Source: Haloarchaeobius sp. FL176
GTDB taxonomy: Archaea; Halobacteriota; Halobacteria; Halobacteriales; Natrialbaceae
DNA: 64,000 bases
Reading direction: 5' to 3'
Assembly (NCBI RefSeq): GCF_024609245.1
Contig: NZ_JANJYH010000004.1
Coordinates: 1-64,000 of the forward strand
A model generated the notes under the pieces. That model was given only the letters and a program-made list of their open reading frames with translations. It ran no database searches and was not told the DNA's origin. Made by a program: the position numbers and the translations under genes. This document shows positions 52,226 through 61,920 of the stretch, one piece after another; the first letter of the stretch is position 1; each line of letters starts with the position of its first letter.

Positions 52226-52579
52226 TCAGACCGCGTCGGGGCCGGTCTTGCCGGTGCGGACCTGGTAGGCGTCCGCCACCGGCAGGACGAATATCTTGCC
52301 GTCGCCTTTCTCGCCGGTGTGGGCGGCGTCGGCGATGGCCTCCGCCACGTCCTCGGCGGGGATGTCCGCGACGACGCACTCGACTTTCACCTTCTGGTGG
52401 AGGTCGACGACGTACTCCTCGCCGCGCCACTGGCTCTTCTTGGCGGGCTGTGAACCGCGACCGGAGACGTCGGTCACCGTCAGCGAGGGTGCGCCGACCT
52501 CCGCGAGCGCGCGCTTGACGTCGGTCAGGCGGTCGGGCCGGATGATGGCCACGACCATCTCGATGTCGGCGTCAGTCAT
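52226..52579 (-). CDS. glnK: Nitrogen regulatory protein PII (GlnK)
   Basis: A 117-residue trimeric signal protein that senses ATP/ADP and 2-oxoglutarate and can plug the ammonium channel. It has the family's [21 protein letters not shown] terminus, the T-loop tyrosine in [13 protein letters not shown], and the C-terminal [20 protein letters not shown]. Its ATG overlaps the end of amt by 8 nt (ATGACTGA), so translation is coupled. Confidence 0.96.
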   Translation of the reverse strand: MTDADIEMVVAIIRPDRLTDVKRALAEVGAPSLTVTDVSGRGSQPAKKSQWRGEEYVVDLHQKVKVECVVADIPAEDVAEAIADAAHTGEKGDGKIFVLPVADAYQVRTGKTGPDAV

Positions 52580-54050
52580 CGGACTCACCTCCCTCGACGG
52601 GGTCGGTCGAAGCGGCCTCCTCGACACCGCCGTCGGTCTGGACGGGGCCGCTGCCGCCGTCCGCGCTCACGGTCCGGCGAGACGCCTCGGGACCGCTGTC
52701 GCCGACGAACTCGGGGTACGTCGAGATGCCGTGCTCGCCCGCGTCGAGGCCGGCCTCCTCCTCTTCCTCGGAGACGCGGAGACCGATGGTCGCATCGACC
52801 ACGAGACCGGTGACGCCGGTCGCGAGGACCGTCCAGATGCCGATGACCGCGACGCCGACGATCTGCATGGCGAGCTGGTCGACGCCGAGGAACGCCCAGC
52901 TGTCGCCCAGAATCGCAGTCCCGGAGCCGGACGTAGCGAACACCGGAATGAGGATGGTGCCGACCGCACCGGCCGCGCCGTGGACCGCGAAGACGCCACA
53001 GACGTCGTCGATCTGCAGCGTGTCGACGGTCCAGCGGTAGGCGGGCAGCACCAGCGCGCCGCCGATTGCGCCGATGAGCAGGCCACCCCACCAGGTGACG
53101 TGCGGGACTGCACCCGTGACCGCAACGAGGCCGGCCAGCAGGCCGTTGGCCATCCAGAGCGGGTCGGGCTTGCCCTGCCACGCCGTCGAGACGGCCATCG
53201 CGGCGACCGCGCCGGCACCCATGCCGAGCGTCGTCACGAGGACGACACGGCCGAGCGCCGCGCCCATGAAGGTGAGCGAGCCGTCCTCCGCGACCGCCAG
53301 CACCGTCGCCTGCGTGCCGACGTTGAAGCCGTACCAGCCGAACGCGAGGATGAGCGTCCCGAGCACCGCGAGCAGCATCGAGTGCCCCGGGATGGGCTGG
53401 CTGTCGCCGTTCTCGTCGAAGCGGCCCTTGCGCGGGCCGACCATCTTCGCCGCCACGAGGCCGGCGAGGCCGCCGACCATGTGGACGACGGTCGCGCCAG
53501 CGAAGTCGAGGTAGCCGACGCCGAGGGCTTCACCGATGAAGCCGCCGGTGCCGTCGGCCGTCGGTCCCGAGAGCAGGCCACCGGCCCAGGTGAGCCCCTG
53601 GACGGTCGGGTAGATGAGCGCCGTCAGCACCACCACGAAGACGACGTACGCCGTGAAGTCCATGCGTTCCGCGACCGCGCCGGAGACGATGGTCGCCGCC
53701 GTCATCGCGAAGACGGCCCCGAACACCCAGTTGATCCAGCCGGTCGAGCCCGGTGCGCCGATGTAGGAGAACGCGGCCATCACGTCGAGGCTCGCCCCGG
53801 ACGTGAGCATCCCGACGATGCTCGCGAGGCCGGCCCCGACGATGAAGTACGTCAGGACGCCGAGCGCCCAGTCCGTCATGTTCTTCGTCAGCACGTTGCC
53901 GACGTTCTTCGCCCGGACCTGGCCGGCCTCCAGCAGCGCGAACCCCGGCTGCATGAAGAAGATCAGGAAGCAGACCACCAGCACCCAGACGTAGTTGATG
54001 CTGTCAGCGATTGCCTGTGCCTCCGTCTGCAGGGGCAGGAGCTCTAGCAT
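52572..54050 (-). CDS. amt: Ammonium transporter Amt
   Basis: A 492-residue ammonium channel of the Amt/MEP/Rh family with eleven membrane helices. Signatures include [20 protein letters not shown] near 33, the pore segment [20 protein letters not shown] with its His, and [20 protein letters not shown] with the second His. The C-terminal tail of about 70 residues is acidic and Gly/Ser-rich beyond the usual length. The start is [12 protein letters not shown] at 54050; an upstream frame lies within a leader. amt precedes glnK here. Confidence 0.96.
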   Translation of the reverse strand: MLELLPLQTEAQAIADSINYVWVLVVCFLIFFMQPGFALLEAGQVRAKNVGNVLTKNMTDWALGVLTYFIVGAGLASIVGMLTSGASLDVMAAFSYIGAPGSTGWINWVFGAVFAMTAATIVSGAVAERMDFTAYVVFVVVLTALIYPTVQGLTWAGGLLSGPTADGTGGFIGEALGVGYLDFAGATVVHMVGGLAGLVAAKMVGPRKGRFDENGDSQPIPGHSMLLAVLGTLILAFGWYGFNVGTQATVLAVAEDGSLTFMGAALGRVVLVTTLGMGAGAVAAMAVSTAWQGKPDPLWMANGLLAGLVAVTGAVPHVTWWGGLLIGAIGGALVLPAYRWTVDTLQIDDVCGVFAVHGAAGAVGTILIPVFATSGSGTAILGDSWAFLGVDQLAMQIVGVAVIGIWTVLATGVTGLVVDATIGLRVSEEEEEAGLDAGEHGISTYPEFVGDSGPEASRRTVSADGGSGPVQTDGGVEEAASTDPVEGGESDD

Positions 54051-54343
54051 CCCACCACCCTCGAACCCGCGCAAATGTTGCCACTTTCTGCACGTTCGTC
54101 CATGTTTTCCACCAATACCGCCATACTCGTGCTCATGTTCTACGGTCACAGGACATGGGAGAGAACAATATAATGGTTAGCGTTAACATACGTCCACAAT
54201 CCCCCATCCTAATGTGCATTCGTCCATCTTAATAGCAAATATAATCCATACAAGGTTGTTTATCGAGCAGTTCCGTGGGCGTATGTAGCCCAGAACCGAA
54301 CAGTCGTGGACGGGGCGAGCGACGGCGTGGACAGGCGTCGCGC
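54051..54343. promoter_or_regulatory. A+T-rich control region upstream of amt
   Basis: No gene is visible. On the minus strand TTATATTG (54168-54177) is the best TATA-like box and implies a leader of about 90-100 nt for amt. GTTAGCGTTAAC lies just upstream. Two similar strings, GCACGTTCGTCCATG (near 54092) and TGCATTCGTCCATC (near 54213), may be sites for a nitrogen-responsive regulator; this is inference from repetition and location. Confidence 0.35.
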
Positions 54344-55327
54344 CTACGGAAGCGACCGCGCCACGTCCTCCGCGAAGTAGGTGAGGATCAGGTCCGCACC
54401 GGCGCGCTTGATCGAGAGCAACGACTCGTGAGCGACCGCCTCGAGGTCGAGCCAGCCCTTCTCCGCCGCGGCGTGCAGCATCGCGTACTCGCCGGAGACG
54501 TTGTAGGCGGCGACGGGGTGGTCGAACTCCCGGCGCACGTCCGCGACGACGTCGAGGTACGACAGCGCGGGCTTGACCATCAGTACGTCCGCGCCCTGCT
54601 CGACGTCGAGCGCGACCTCGCGCACCGCCTCGCGACGGTTCGCGGGGTCCATCTGGTAGTGCCGCCGGTCGCCGAACGCGGGCGCGCCGTCCGCCGCGTC
54701 GCGGAACGGGCCGTAGAACGCCGACTCGTACTTCGCCGCGTAGCTCATGATCGGCACCTCGGTGTGGCCGTCCTCGTCCAGCGCTTCCCGGATTGCCGCG
54801 ACCATCCCGTCCATCATCCCCGACGGCGCGACCATGTCCGCTCCCGCGCGGGCATGCGAGACGGCGATTCGCTCCAGCGCGGGCAGCGTCGCGTCGTTGT
54901 CCACGGTGAGCCCGTCGTGTTCGCGTGCGTCCTCCTCCAGCAGTCCGCAGTGGCCGTGGTCGGTGTACTCGCACATGCAGACGTCCGTGACGACGTAGGC
55001 GTCCGTCTCCGACTTGATGCGCCGGGTCGCCTCCTGGACGACGCCGTCGCCTGCCCAGGCGCGCGAGCCCTCGGCGTCCTTCTCCGTCGGGATACCGAAC
55101 AGCATCACCGCCTCCACGCCCGTCTCCAGCACCGCCTCCACGCGGGCGACGGCCTCGTCCACCGGCACCCGCTCGTGGCCCGGCATCGACTCGATGGGCA
55201 CCCGCTCGTCGGTCGTCGCGTCGACGAACACCGGCGCGATGAGGTCCGACGGCGCGAGGCTCGTCTCGCTGACCAGCCCACGCACCCCGTCGCCGCGCAG
55301 CCGCCGCGGTCGGTTACTGAGGTCCAT
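54344..55327 (-). CDS. hemB: Delta-aminolevulinic acid dehydratase
   Basis: Condenses two 5-aminolevulinates into porphobilinogen. The 327 residues include the zinc-site cysteines in [16 protein letters not shown] (near 118-133), the two active-site lysines in [14 protein letters not shown] (near 194) and [13 protein letters not shown] (near 247). The start is [20 protein letters not shown] at 55327. The open frame upstream is not coding-like. Confidence 0.97.
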   Translation of the reverse strand: MDLSNRPRRLRGDGVRGLVSETSLAPSDLIAPVFVDATTDERVPIESMPGHERVPVDEAVARVEAVLETGVEAVMLFGIPTEKDAEGSRAWAGDGVVQEATRRIKSETDAYVVTDVCMCEYTDHGHCGLLEEDAREHDGLTVDNDATLPALERIAVSHARAGADMVAPSGMMDGMVAAIREALDEDGHTEVPIMSYAAKYESAFYGPFRDAADGAPAFGDRRHYQMDPANRREAVREVALDVEQGADVLMVKPALSYLDVVADVRREFDHPVAAYNVSGEYAMLHAAAEKGWLDLEAVAHESLLSIKRAGADLILTYFAEDVARSLP

Positions 55328-55424
55328 ACTCGGTGCTCTGTCGGCGAGCGTAAAAACCGCACCGTCCGCGGAGCGTCGGGTCCGGGCGCGGACCAACGCG
55401 GCCGCGGAGGCCGCGGGACCGCGG

Positions 55425-55712
55425 TCAGCCGAACGCGACGAACGAGGCGACCCCGACACCGAGCATGAGGACCCCGACACCGAGCACGAAGGCGGCCCCA
55501 CCCCAGGTCGCGATACGGTGGGCCAGCGTCGATTCGAGGTCGAACGGCTCCCCTTCGGGGACGTTCGAGAGCGCGAGCACGAAGGTGCCCGTCGCCGCGA
55601 GCGCGAGGACGGCGACCGCGAACGCCCCGGCGAGCACGAGACTGGCGACGGTCGCGAGCCCGCCGACCAGGCACATACCGATGCCGACGACGTAGCACTG
55701 TCTCGGCTCCAT
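55425..55712 (-). CDS. Small membrane protein, unknown function
   Basis: A 95-residue protein starting [20 protein letters not shown] with three hydrophobic helices (about 6-25, 26-45 and 69-93) and a polar loop ([20 protein letters not shown]). No known family is recognised. It is upstream of hemB on the same strand with a 97-nt gap. Confidence 0.68.
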   Translation of the reverse strand: MEPRQCYVVGIGMCLVGGLATVASLVLAGAFAVAVLALAATGTFVLALSNVPEGEPFDLESTLAHRIATWGGAAFVLGVGVLMLGVGVASFVAFG

Positions 55713-55816
55713 CGTCGCCCGGCAGTACCGCCACCGGCGGGATGAAACCACCGCCTCGGAGCTGTGGTCGTCGCGGTGCGGAAACGATTTATCCGCCGGC
55801 CGACCAGTCGAGAGGG

Positions 55817-56485
55817 ATGGCAGACGAACGCGCGGACGGTGGCTACGGGACCGCAGACACCACCGAGCGGGGCCGTCTCCGGACCTTCGCCGAGGACTAC
55901 GGCCTGCTCGTCGTCGCGGGCACGTTCTTCCTCGCGGGCATCGCGGGCATCGCGCTGTTCGTCTGGGGCGACGAGGCGCTGGCGCGCTCGCTCATCGACC
56001 GGTACGGGCTGGCCGCACTGTTCGCCATCTTCGTGCTGGAGGGCGCGATGCTGCTGTACTTCGCGCCCAGCGAGGCGCTGGTCCCGGTGAGTATCGGCGT
56101 CCTTGCGGGCGGTGGCGCGGACGTTGGGATGGTGGTGCTCATCCTCGCCATCGCCGTGGCTGGCGCGACCGCCGGCCAGACGCTACTGTTCCTGCTCGCC
56201 CAGCGCGGGGGTCGGGAGTGGCTGCTCGCGAAGCCGTGGTTCCGCGTGAGCGAGGCCCAGCTAGACCGTTTCGACGGCTGGTTCCACCGGTACGGCCGCC
56301 CCGCGGTCCCGGTGAGCAACGCGCTGCTGTTCACCCGCGGGATGCTGACGGTGCCCGCCGGCGTGAGCGAGATGCGGGCCCGCGAGTTCGCCGCGCTGTC
56401 GGCGCTCGGGACGCTGGTGTTCGAGTCCTGGCTCGCGGCCGCGGCGGTACTGGCGGTCGAGCTGAACCCCTTCGGGCTGTTCTGA
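55817..56485 (+). CDS. DedA/SNARE-associated family membrane protein
   Basis: A 222-residue protein: an N-terminal acidic cytosolic segment (about 1-28) and about five helices. The [20 protein letters not shown] motif, a Gly-rich region ([24 protein letters not shown]) and the later [20 protein letters not shown] with its conserved Arg-Gly fit DedA proteins, which help move lipids such as polyprenyl phosphates. The exact substrate is unknown. Confidence 0.86.
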   Translation: MADERADGGYGTADTTERGRLRTFAEDYGLLVVAGTFFLAGIAGIALFVWGDEALARSLIDRYGLAALFAIFVLEGAMLLYFAPSEALVPVSIGVLAGGGADVGMVVLILAIAVAGATAGQTLLFLLAQRGGREWLLAKPWFRVSEAQLDRFDGWFHRYGRPAVPVSNALLFTRGMLTVPAGVSEMRAREFAALSALGTLVFESWLAAAAVLAVELNPFGLF

Positions 56486-56547
56486 GGTGTGCGACAGGGA
56501 CACAGCCTCCCGCAACGGCTTAGTGTTGCTCGGATGACGGTACCGCC

Positions 56548-57120
56548 ATGCCCGGTCCAGTTTTCGAGACTGGCGAACGAGTCACCCTCCGAACCGTCGA
56601 AGACGAGGACGCCGAGTTCCTCGCCACCCACTCGAACGACCCGCGCATCCGCGACCCGATGACGCTCGTCGGCCCGACGAGCCTCGGCGAGCAGCGCGAG
56701 CACATCGGCGACGACGGCGACGGCGCGCAGTTCCTCGTCTGCGTCGAGGGCGACGACGCCGGCTACGACGAGCGCTTCGTCACCGACGACGGCGTCGAGC
56801 CCATCGGCTTCGTGATATTCTTCCACGTGAACGAACGCGCCGGCAACGGCGAGGTCGCGTACTGGCTCTCCCCGGCGGCCCACGGCGAGGGCTACTCGAC
56901 GGAGGCCGTCTCGCTCGTCCTCGACTACGCGTTCGGGAACCGCCGCCTCCACCGCATCGAGGCCCGAGCGCTGTCGACGAACGAGGCCTCGCGCGGCCTG
57001 CTCGAATCCCTCGGCTTCCACGAGGAGGGCGTCTCCCGCGACGCGAAGTTCGTCCGCGGCGAGTACGTCGACGTCTACGACTACGGCCTGCTCGCCGACG
57101 AGTGGCTCGATCAGGACTGA
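56548..57120 (+). CDS. GNAT N-acetyltransferase (RimJ/RimL type), copy 1
   Basis: A 190-residue acetyl-CoA-dependent transferase. It opens MPGPVFETGERVTLRTVEDE and carries the acetyl-CoA-binding helix region WLSPAAHGEGYSTEAVSLVL and the C-terminal NEASRGLLESLGFHEEGVSR. It is the first of three tandem homologues, all starting with MPG and the GERVTLRT-like strand. The substrate may be a protein N terminus or an antibiotic-like amine and cannot be told. Confidence 0.92.
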   Translation: MPGPVFETGERVTLRTVEDEDAEFLATHSNDPRIRDPMTLVGPTSLGEQREHIGDDGDGAQFLVCVEGDDAGYDERFVTDDGVEPIGFVIFFHVNERAGNGEVAYWLSPAAHGEGYSTEAVSLVLDYAFGNRRLHRIEARALSTNEASRGLLESLGFHEEGVSRDAKFVRGEYVDVYDYGLLADEWLDQD

Positions 57121-57197
57121 CACCCTCTCGGCAGCCCCTCGTCACGCCACAACACACCTCCGCAACCGCTTTTTGCCGGGCGGCAGCACGTTGCTTT

Positions 57198-57740
57198 ATG
57201 CCCGGTGCCGCCTTCCTCGCCGACGACCGCGTCACCCTCCGAACCATCGAACGTGAGGACTGCTCGTTCCTCACCGAGCATCGGAACCGCGAGCGAGTCC
57301 GCCGCCCGTTCGCCTGGCCGTTCCCAGCCAACGAGGCAGAGATGACGGAGTACTTCGAGAACGTCATCTGCGACGACGACTCAATCCACCTGCTGATTTG
57401 CGACGACGACGAACCCGTCGGCTTCGTCTCCGTCTCGGTCGAGGACGAACGAACCCGCTGGGGCGACCTCGGCGTCTGGGTCGTCCCCGAACACTGGGGC
57501 GAAGGCTACGCCACTGCCGCCGCCGAACTGATCGTCGACTACGCCTTCGCGGAGCGCAACCTCCACCGCCTGCTGGCCCGCCCGCTGGCGACGAACGAAG
57601 CCTCCGCCCGCATCTGGGAGAAGCTCGGCTTCACCCACGAGGGTACCCTCCGCGAACAGGAGTTCGACGGCGGCGAGTACGTCGACATGCACTACTACGG
57701 CCTGCTCGAAGACGAGTGGCGCGAGCGCGACGCCGACTGA
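57198..57740 (+). CDS. GNAT N-acetyltransferase (RimJ/RimL type), copy 2
   Basis: A 180-residue homologue of copy 1, beginning MPGAAFLADDRVTLRTIERE, with VVPEHWGEGYATAAAELIVD as its acetyl-CoA segment and WEKLGFTHEGTLREQEFDGG near the end. It is closer to copy 3 than to copy 1 (shared FTHEGTLRE and ERNLHRL strings). It follows copy 1 after 77 nt, with its own start region. Confidence 0.92.
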   Translation: MPGAAFLADDRVTLRTIEREDCSFLTEHRNRERVRRPFAWPFPANEAEMTEYFENVICDDDSIHLLICDDDEPVGFVSVSVEDERTRWGDLGVWVVPEHWGEGYATAAAELIVDYAFAERNLHRLLARPLATNEASARIWEKLGFTHEGTLREQEFDGGEYVDMHYYGLLEDEWRERDAD

Positions 57741-57795
57741 GAACCCCTCACACACCGCCGTAACGGCTTTCCTCCGGCACACTCGACCTGTGCTC

Positions 57796-58335
57796 ATGCC
57801 AGGAGCCGCCTTCCTGTCCGGCGAGCGCGTCACCCTCCGGACCATCGAGGAAGAGGACCTCGACGTCCTCAACCGGAACATCAACGACCCACGCGTCCGT
57901 CGGCCACTGACCAGCGCCGACCCGTCCAACAGCGAGCAGACACGCGAGTTCTTCGAGAACGTCGTCTCCGACGACGACGGCGTGAACCTGCTCATCTGCG
58001 TCGAGCGCGAGGACGAACCCGAGCCCGTCGGCGACATCGCACTGTTCAAGATACACGGCCGGACGCGCTGGGCCGAGATCGCCATCAGCATCGCGCCCGA
58101 GCACTGGGGCAACGGCTACGCGACCGAGGCGAGCGAGCTGCTCGTCGACTACGCGTTCACCGAGCGGAACCTCCACCGCCTCCAGACCCGCGTCATCGAG
58201 CCCAACGAGGCCTCCGCGAACATCTGGGAGAAGCTCGGCTTCACCCACGAGGGGACCCTCCGCGAGAACCAGTACTACGACGGCGAGTACGTCGGCACGC
58301 GGTACTACGGGCTGCTGGCGGAGGAATGGGGGTAA
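57796..58335 (+). CDS. GNAT N-acetyltransferase (RimJ/RimL type), copy 3
   Basis: A 179-residue homologue, MPGAAFLSGERVTLRTIEEE at the start, IAPEHWGNGYATEASELLVD as the acetyl-CoA segment and NIWEKLGFTHEGTLRENQYY towards the end. The ATG at 57796 matches the starts of copies 1 and 2. Its TAA overlaps the ATG of a following microORF by one base. Confidence 0.92.
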   Translation: MPGAAFLSGERVTLRTIEEEDLDVLNRNINDPRVRRPLTSADPSNSEQTREFFENVVSDDDGVNLLICVEREDEPEPVGDIALFKIHGRTRWAEIAISIAPEHWGNGYATEASELLVDYAFTERNLHRLQTRVIEPNEASANIWEKLGFTHEGTLRENQYYDGEYVGTRYYGLLAEEWG

Positions 58336-58460
58336 TGCCGCTCTCGGGCGACGAACTCGACCGCTGGCTCTCCGGGACGGTTGCGTCCGGTGTCGAGACC
58401 GACGAGGACGATATCAGTACTATCATCTGGGGCCGAGAACTCCGCTCGGCGACGGCGTAG
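58335..58460 (+). CDS. 41-residue microORF coupled to GNAT copy 3
   Basis: Starts within the stop of the preceding gene (TAATG) and reads MPLSGDELDRWLSGTVASGV, ending IIWGRELRSATA. The acidic composition is halophile-like and the overlap suggests coupled translation. I know no homologue; it might be a small partner of the acetyltransferase or a degraded remnant. Confidence 0.42.
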   Translation: MPLSGDELDRWLSGTVASGVETDEDDISTIIWGRELRSATA

Positions 58461-58506
58461 CACGGCTCACGCAACGTTCAATACCTATATCAGCGTACCT
58501 AGAGGT

Positions 58507-58809
58507 ATGGTATTCGAGAAGATCACCCTCGTAGAGCTGCGTGTCGAAGACGCCCACGTCGGCGGCGGACTCCCCGTCGAGAACGACGACGAGCGGGCCC
58601 ACGAGTCGATGGACACCGTCGAGTCGAACGAGCGACGCTCGATGGGTGGCCGCGTCCGCCGCGCCGCCAGCCTCGGCGCGCTCGTCGGGGGAGTCGTCGC
58701 CGTCGGTGCGGTCGCCCGCCGCATCCGTGGCCGCCGTGGCATGGACGACACTACCGACGAGCACGAGATCGCACTCGAGGGCGAAGACGACGTCGAGCTG
58801 ACCGCCTGA
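58507..58809 (+). CDS. Small haloarchaeal protein, unknown function
   Basis: A 100-residue protein, MVFEKITLVELRVEDAHVGG at the start, with a short hydrophobic stretch in the middle (AASLGALVGGVVAVGAVARR) flanked by Arg-rich turns, and an acidic end. It may be a single-pass membrane protein. TATATC about 20-30 nt before the ATG is a plausible promoter box. Confidence 0.66.
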   Translation: MVFEKITLVELRVEDAHVGGGLPVENDDERAHESMDTVESNERRSMGGRVRRAASLGALVGGVVAVGAVARRIRGRRGMDDTTDEHEIALEGEDDVELTA

Positions 58810-58942
58810 CGAGGGCGGTTGGTTCGCGTGGGCCGGTGCCCCGGCCGCCACACGACCCAGTGGCCGCGCTTTAATACCGCGACCCGCAAGGTGCAGCCAT
58901 GGAAACTCGACGTTCGAACGGCCGCACCACCCGGAGGCAACG

Positions 58943-60277
58943 ATGGTAGACCTCGTGTTCTCCGCCGTGCAGGTCGTCGCCGCACTGTTCCTCGTCGCCC
59001 TGAACGGCTTCTTCGTCGCCTCCGAGTTCGCCTTCGTCCGGGTCCGTGCCACCTCGGTCGAACAGCTGGCCGAGGAGGGACTCGCCGGCTCTGCCGCCCT
59101 CGAAGGCGTGATAGAGAACCTCGACGACTACCTCGCAGCGACCCAGCTCGGCATCACGCTCGCCTCGCTGGGCCTCGGCTGGGTCGGCGAACCCGCCGTC
59201 GCCGCGCTCATCGAACCCGTCCTCGAACCGTTCCTCTCGGGGGAGCTCATCCACCTCGTCGCGTTCGCGCTCGGGTTCGGCATCATCACGTTCCTCCACG
59301 TCGTCTTCGGCGAACTCGCCCCGAAGACCATCGCCATCGCCGACGCCGAGCGCGTTTCGCTGCTGCTCGCGCCGCCGATGGCCGCCTCGTACTACCTGTT
59401 CAAACCCGGCATCGTCGTGTTCAACGGGGCCGCCAACGCCTTCACCCGCGTGCTCGGCGTCCCGCCGGTGTCCGAGACCGACGAGACGATGGAGGAGCGC
59501 GAGATCCGCCGCGTCCTGATGCGCTCCGGCGAGGAGGGCAACGTCGAGATGGCAGAGGTCGACATGATCGAACGCGTCTTCGACCTCGACGACACCACTG
59601 TCCGCGAGGTGATGGTACCCCGCCCCGACGTGGTGAGCATCTCGGCCGACACGTCGCTGTCCGACCTCCGCGCGACGGTCCTCGACGCCGAACACACGCG
59701 CTACCCCGTCGTCGACGCCGAGGACCCCGACCAGGTGGTCGGTTACGTCGACGTGAAGGACCTCCTCCGCGCCACGGCGTCCGACCTCGAGTCCGCGACC
59801 GCCGGTGACCTCGCACGCGACGTCATCGTCGTCCCCGAGACGACGACCGTCAGCGACCTCCTCCTGCAGTTCCGCGAGGAGCAGCGTCAGATGGCCGTCG
59901 TCATCGACGAGTGGGGTGTCCTCGAGGGGATCGCCACCGTCGAGGACGTCGTCGAGGCCATCGTCGGCGACCTCCGCGACGAGTTCGACGCCGAGATCCG
60001 CGAGCACTCCATCCGCCGGCAGGACGACGGCAGCTACGACGCCGACGGCTCGGTCACGCTCTCGGACGTCAACGAGGAGCTCGACACCGCGTTCGAGAGC
60101 GACGGCTTCGAGACTCTCGGCGGCTTCGTCCTCGAACACCTCGACCGACTCCCCGAGGTCGGCGACACCATCGAGACCGGCGACTACGCCATCGAGGTGA
60201 CGGGCGTCGACGGCGCACGCATCTCGACGCTGCTGCTCCGCCGTGTAGACGACGACGAAGACGCGAGCGCGGCGTAG
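58943..60277 (+). CDS. CNNM/CBS-domain transporter (hemolysin C family)
   Basis: A 444-residue membrane protein of the CorC/TlyC type. The CNNM domain (about 1-185) begins VDLVFSAVQVVAALFLVALN with the conserved NGFFVASEFA and LASLGLGWVGEPA segments and three helices. Two CBS motifs follow (VPRPDVVSISADTSLSDLRA; VPETTTVSDLLLQFREEQRQ), and the C-terminal transporter-associated domain ends with ETGDYAIEVTGVDGARIST. Relatives export magnesium or sodium and bind ATP through the CBS pair. Confidence 0.94.
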   Translation: MVDLVFSAVQVVAALFLVALNGFFVASEFAFVRVRATSVEQLAEEGLAGSAALEGVIENLDDYLAATQLGITLASLGLGWVGEPAVAALIEPVLEPFLSGELIHLVAFALGFGIITFLHVVFGELAPKTIAIADAERVSLLLAPPMAASYYLFKPGIVVFNGAANAFTRVLGVPPVSETDETMEEREIRRVLMRSGEEGNVEMAEVDMIERVFDLDDTTVREVMVPRPDVVSISADTSLSDLRATVLDAEHTRYPVVDAEDPDQVVGYVDVKDLLRATASDLESATAGDLARDVIVVPETTTVSDLLLQFREEQRQMAVVIDEWGVLEGIATVEDVVEAIVGDLRDEFDAEIREHSIRRQDDGSYDADGSVTLSDVNEELDTAFESDGFETLGGFVLEHLDRLPEVGDTIETGDYAIEVTGVDGARISTLLLRRVDDDEDASAA

Positions 60278-60345
60278 CCCGTCGTCGAGGCTGCTCGACA
60301 GCCACGAACAGCACCGTTTTGTGTCGAGCAGGCAATATCGAGTCG

Positions 60346-60720
60346 ATGAGCAGCATCCGTCCGAGGGAGCTGGACGAACGCCTCGACTCTGCCGCCGGCG
60401 GCGAGCCGTTCCTCCTCGACATCCGCCCCGAACCGGCGTTCGAGTCTGGCGCCATCGACGGGAGCCACAACGTCCCCGTGTACGACGAGTTGCGCCAGGG
60501 CGACGCGTCGGCACTGCGCGAGCGGCTGGACGACGTTCCCGCCGACCGGGACGTGGTCGTCGTCTGCAAGATGGGCGTCGTCGCCAGACAGGCCACGGGC
60601 GTCCTCGACGACGAGGGGTACGACGCGGCGACGCTCCTGGGTGGGATGAGCGGCTGGCGGGGCTACCAGAACGGCTCGCTCGGCTACCGGCTCCGCTCGC
60701 TCCTCTGGCGGTTCCGGTAG
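60346..60720 (+). CDS. Rhodanese-domain protein
   Basis: A 124-residue single-domain sulfurtransferase with LLDIRPEPAFESGAIDGSHN and the active-site loop CKMGVVARQA (Cys near 79). The C-terminal GWRGYQNGSLGYRLRSLLWR is basic. It may handle persulfide sulfur for thiolation; its partner is unknown. It follows the CNNM gene after 68 nt. Confidence 0.9.
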   Translation: MSSIRPRELDERLDSAAGGEPFLLDIRPEPAFESGAIDGSHNVPVYDELRQGDASALRERLDDVPADRDVVVVCKMGVVARQATGVLDDEGYDAATLLGGMSGWRGYQNGSLGYRLRSLLWRFR

Positions 60721-60762
60721 TTCGCTGTGGGCGAACGTCTCCCGCTGTGAACCGCGGCGTGG

Positions 60763-61377
60763 TCAGTCGCCCAGAATCTCCTGGTTGAGCACCCCGAGGT
60801 GCCGGAGGTCCCGATACCGTTCCTCGTAGTCCAGCCCGTAGCCCACGAAGAACGAATCCGGGAGCAGGAACCCGCTGTACGCGGGGTCGACGTCCACGTC
60901 CCGGTCGAAATCCACCTCGAACAGCGTCGCGATGCTGACCGAGTTCGGGTCGAACGCCTCGACCCGGTCCCGGAGCGTCGCCAGCGTGTTCCCCTCGTGG
61001 AGGATGTCCTCGACCAGGAGGACGTCCTTCCCGGCGAGGCGCTCCTCGTCGAAGAACTGGACGTCCGGCGTGGCGGCGGCTGGCCCGGACTGGTAGCGCG
61101 AGGAGTGAACGATACCCTCGCTGTAGGGCACCGCGAGTTCGAGCTCGCGCAGGAGGTCAACGAAGAAGCGCATCGCGCCCTTGAGCACACAGATCGGGTA
61201 GAAGTCGGGGTTCGAGCGGTGCTCGTCTGTGACCGCCGCAGCGAGCTGCGCCACGCGGTCTTCGATCTCGTCCCGTGGAATCAACACCCCCTCGAGATCC
61301 GACCGGTACGCCTCGCTGATCTGGAACTGGTCCACCGTGTAGCACTCGCGGTCCCGGACGTCGATGGGTGACTGCAT
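60763..61377 (-). CDS. hpt: Hypoxanthine/guanine phosphoribosyltransferase-like protein
   Basis: A 204-residue purine-salvage type phosphoribosyltransferase. The PRPP-binding motif is VLLVEDILHEGNTLATL (near 121-137), the flexible-loop SSRYQSG lies before it, and VLKGAMRFFVDLL (near 65) is the pyrophosphate-binding loop. The C-terminal FVGYGLDYEERYRDLRHLGV is also typical of bacterial Hpt. Haloarchaea have several related PRTs, so substrate preference is open. Confidence 0.9.
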   Translation of the reverse strand: MQSPIDVRDRECYTVDQFQISEAYRSDLEGVLIPRDEIEDRVAQLAAAVTDEHRSNPDFYPICVLKGAMRFFVDLLRELELAVPYSEGIVHSSRYQSGPAAATPDVQFFDEERLAGKDVLLVEDILHEGNTLATLRDRVEAFDPNSVSIATLFEVDFDRDVDVDPAYSGFLLPDSFFVGYGLDYEERYRDLRHLGVLNQEILGD

Positions 61378-61506
61378 CGGTCTCAGGTAGCCGTGTCGCT
61401 CCCCGTGCATAAATACGATGTCGCTCCTTCGCGGTGTCTATCTCGTGGCGGGCCCGAACGGACCGTGACCCGAAACGTAATCTGCCGAACGTGCGGACAC
61501 TCTACT

Positions 61507-61920
61507 ATGGGCGACGCAGACCTGACCCACTACGAAGTCGGAGCATCGCGTGTCAGCCCGAAGCGGACCCGTGTCGACACCGGTGATGCGGAGTTCACCG
61601 TCGGCAAGGACGTGAACCCCGTGGAGTACTTCCTCGGCTCCGTCCTGGCCTGCCTCAACTCGACCGCGACGATGGTCGCCCGCGACATGGACATCGACAT
61701 CACGTCGCTGGAGGCGAGCGTCGAGGGTGACCTGAACTACGCCACCTACCGCGGCGAGGAGGTCGACGACCGCGCCGGCCTCCAGGGGCTGGCGGTGACG
61801 CTCTCGGTCGAGACGGCGGACGACGCCGACCTCGACGCCTGGCTCGCGGCGGTGGAAGACCGGTGTCCCGTCACCGACAACGTCGAGAACGAGACCAGCG
61901 TCAGCGTCACTCTCGGCTGA
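61507..61920 (+). CDS. OsmC-family protein
   Basis: A 137-residue peroxidase/stress protein. The two redox cysteines are in LACLNSTATMVARDMDIDIT (near 49) and EDRCPVTDNVENETSVSVTL (near 119). The start is the ATG at 61507 (MGDADLTHYE). The family reduces organic hydroperoxides. Confidence 0.92.
   Translation: MGDADLTHYEVGASRVSPKRTRVDTGDAEFTVGKDVNPVEYFLGSVLACLNSTATMVARDMDIDITSLEASVEGDLNYATYRGEEVDDRAGLQGLAVTLSVETADDADLDAWLAAVEDRCPVTDNVENETSVSVTLG

Noticed and set aside
51893-52453. 186-codon plus-strand frame over the region before and opposite glnK
   Set aside because: Its second half is antisense to glnK and the first half shows no family or compositional support.
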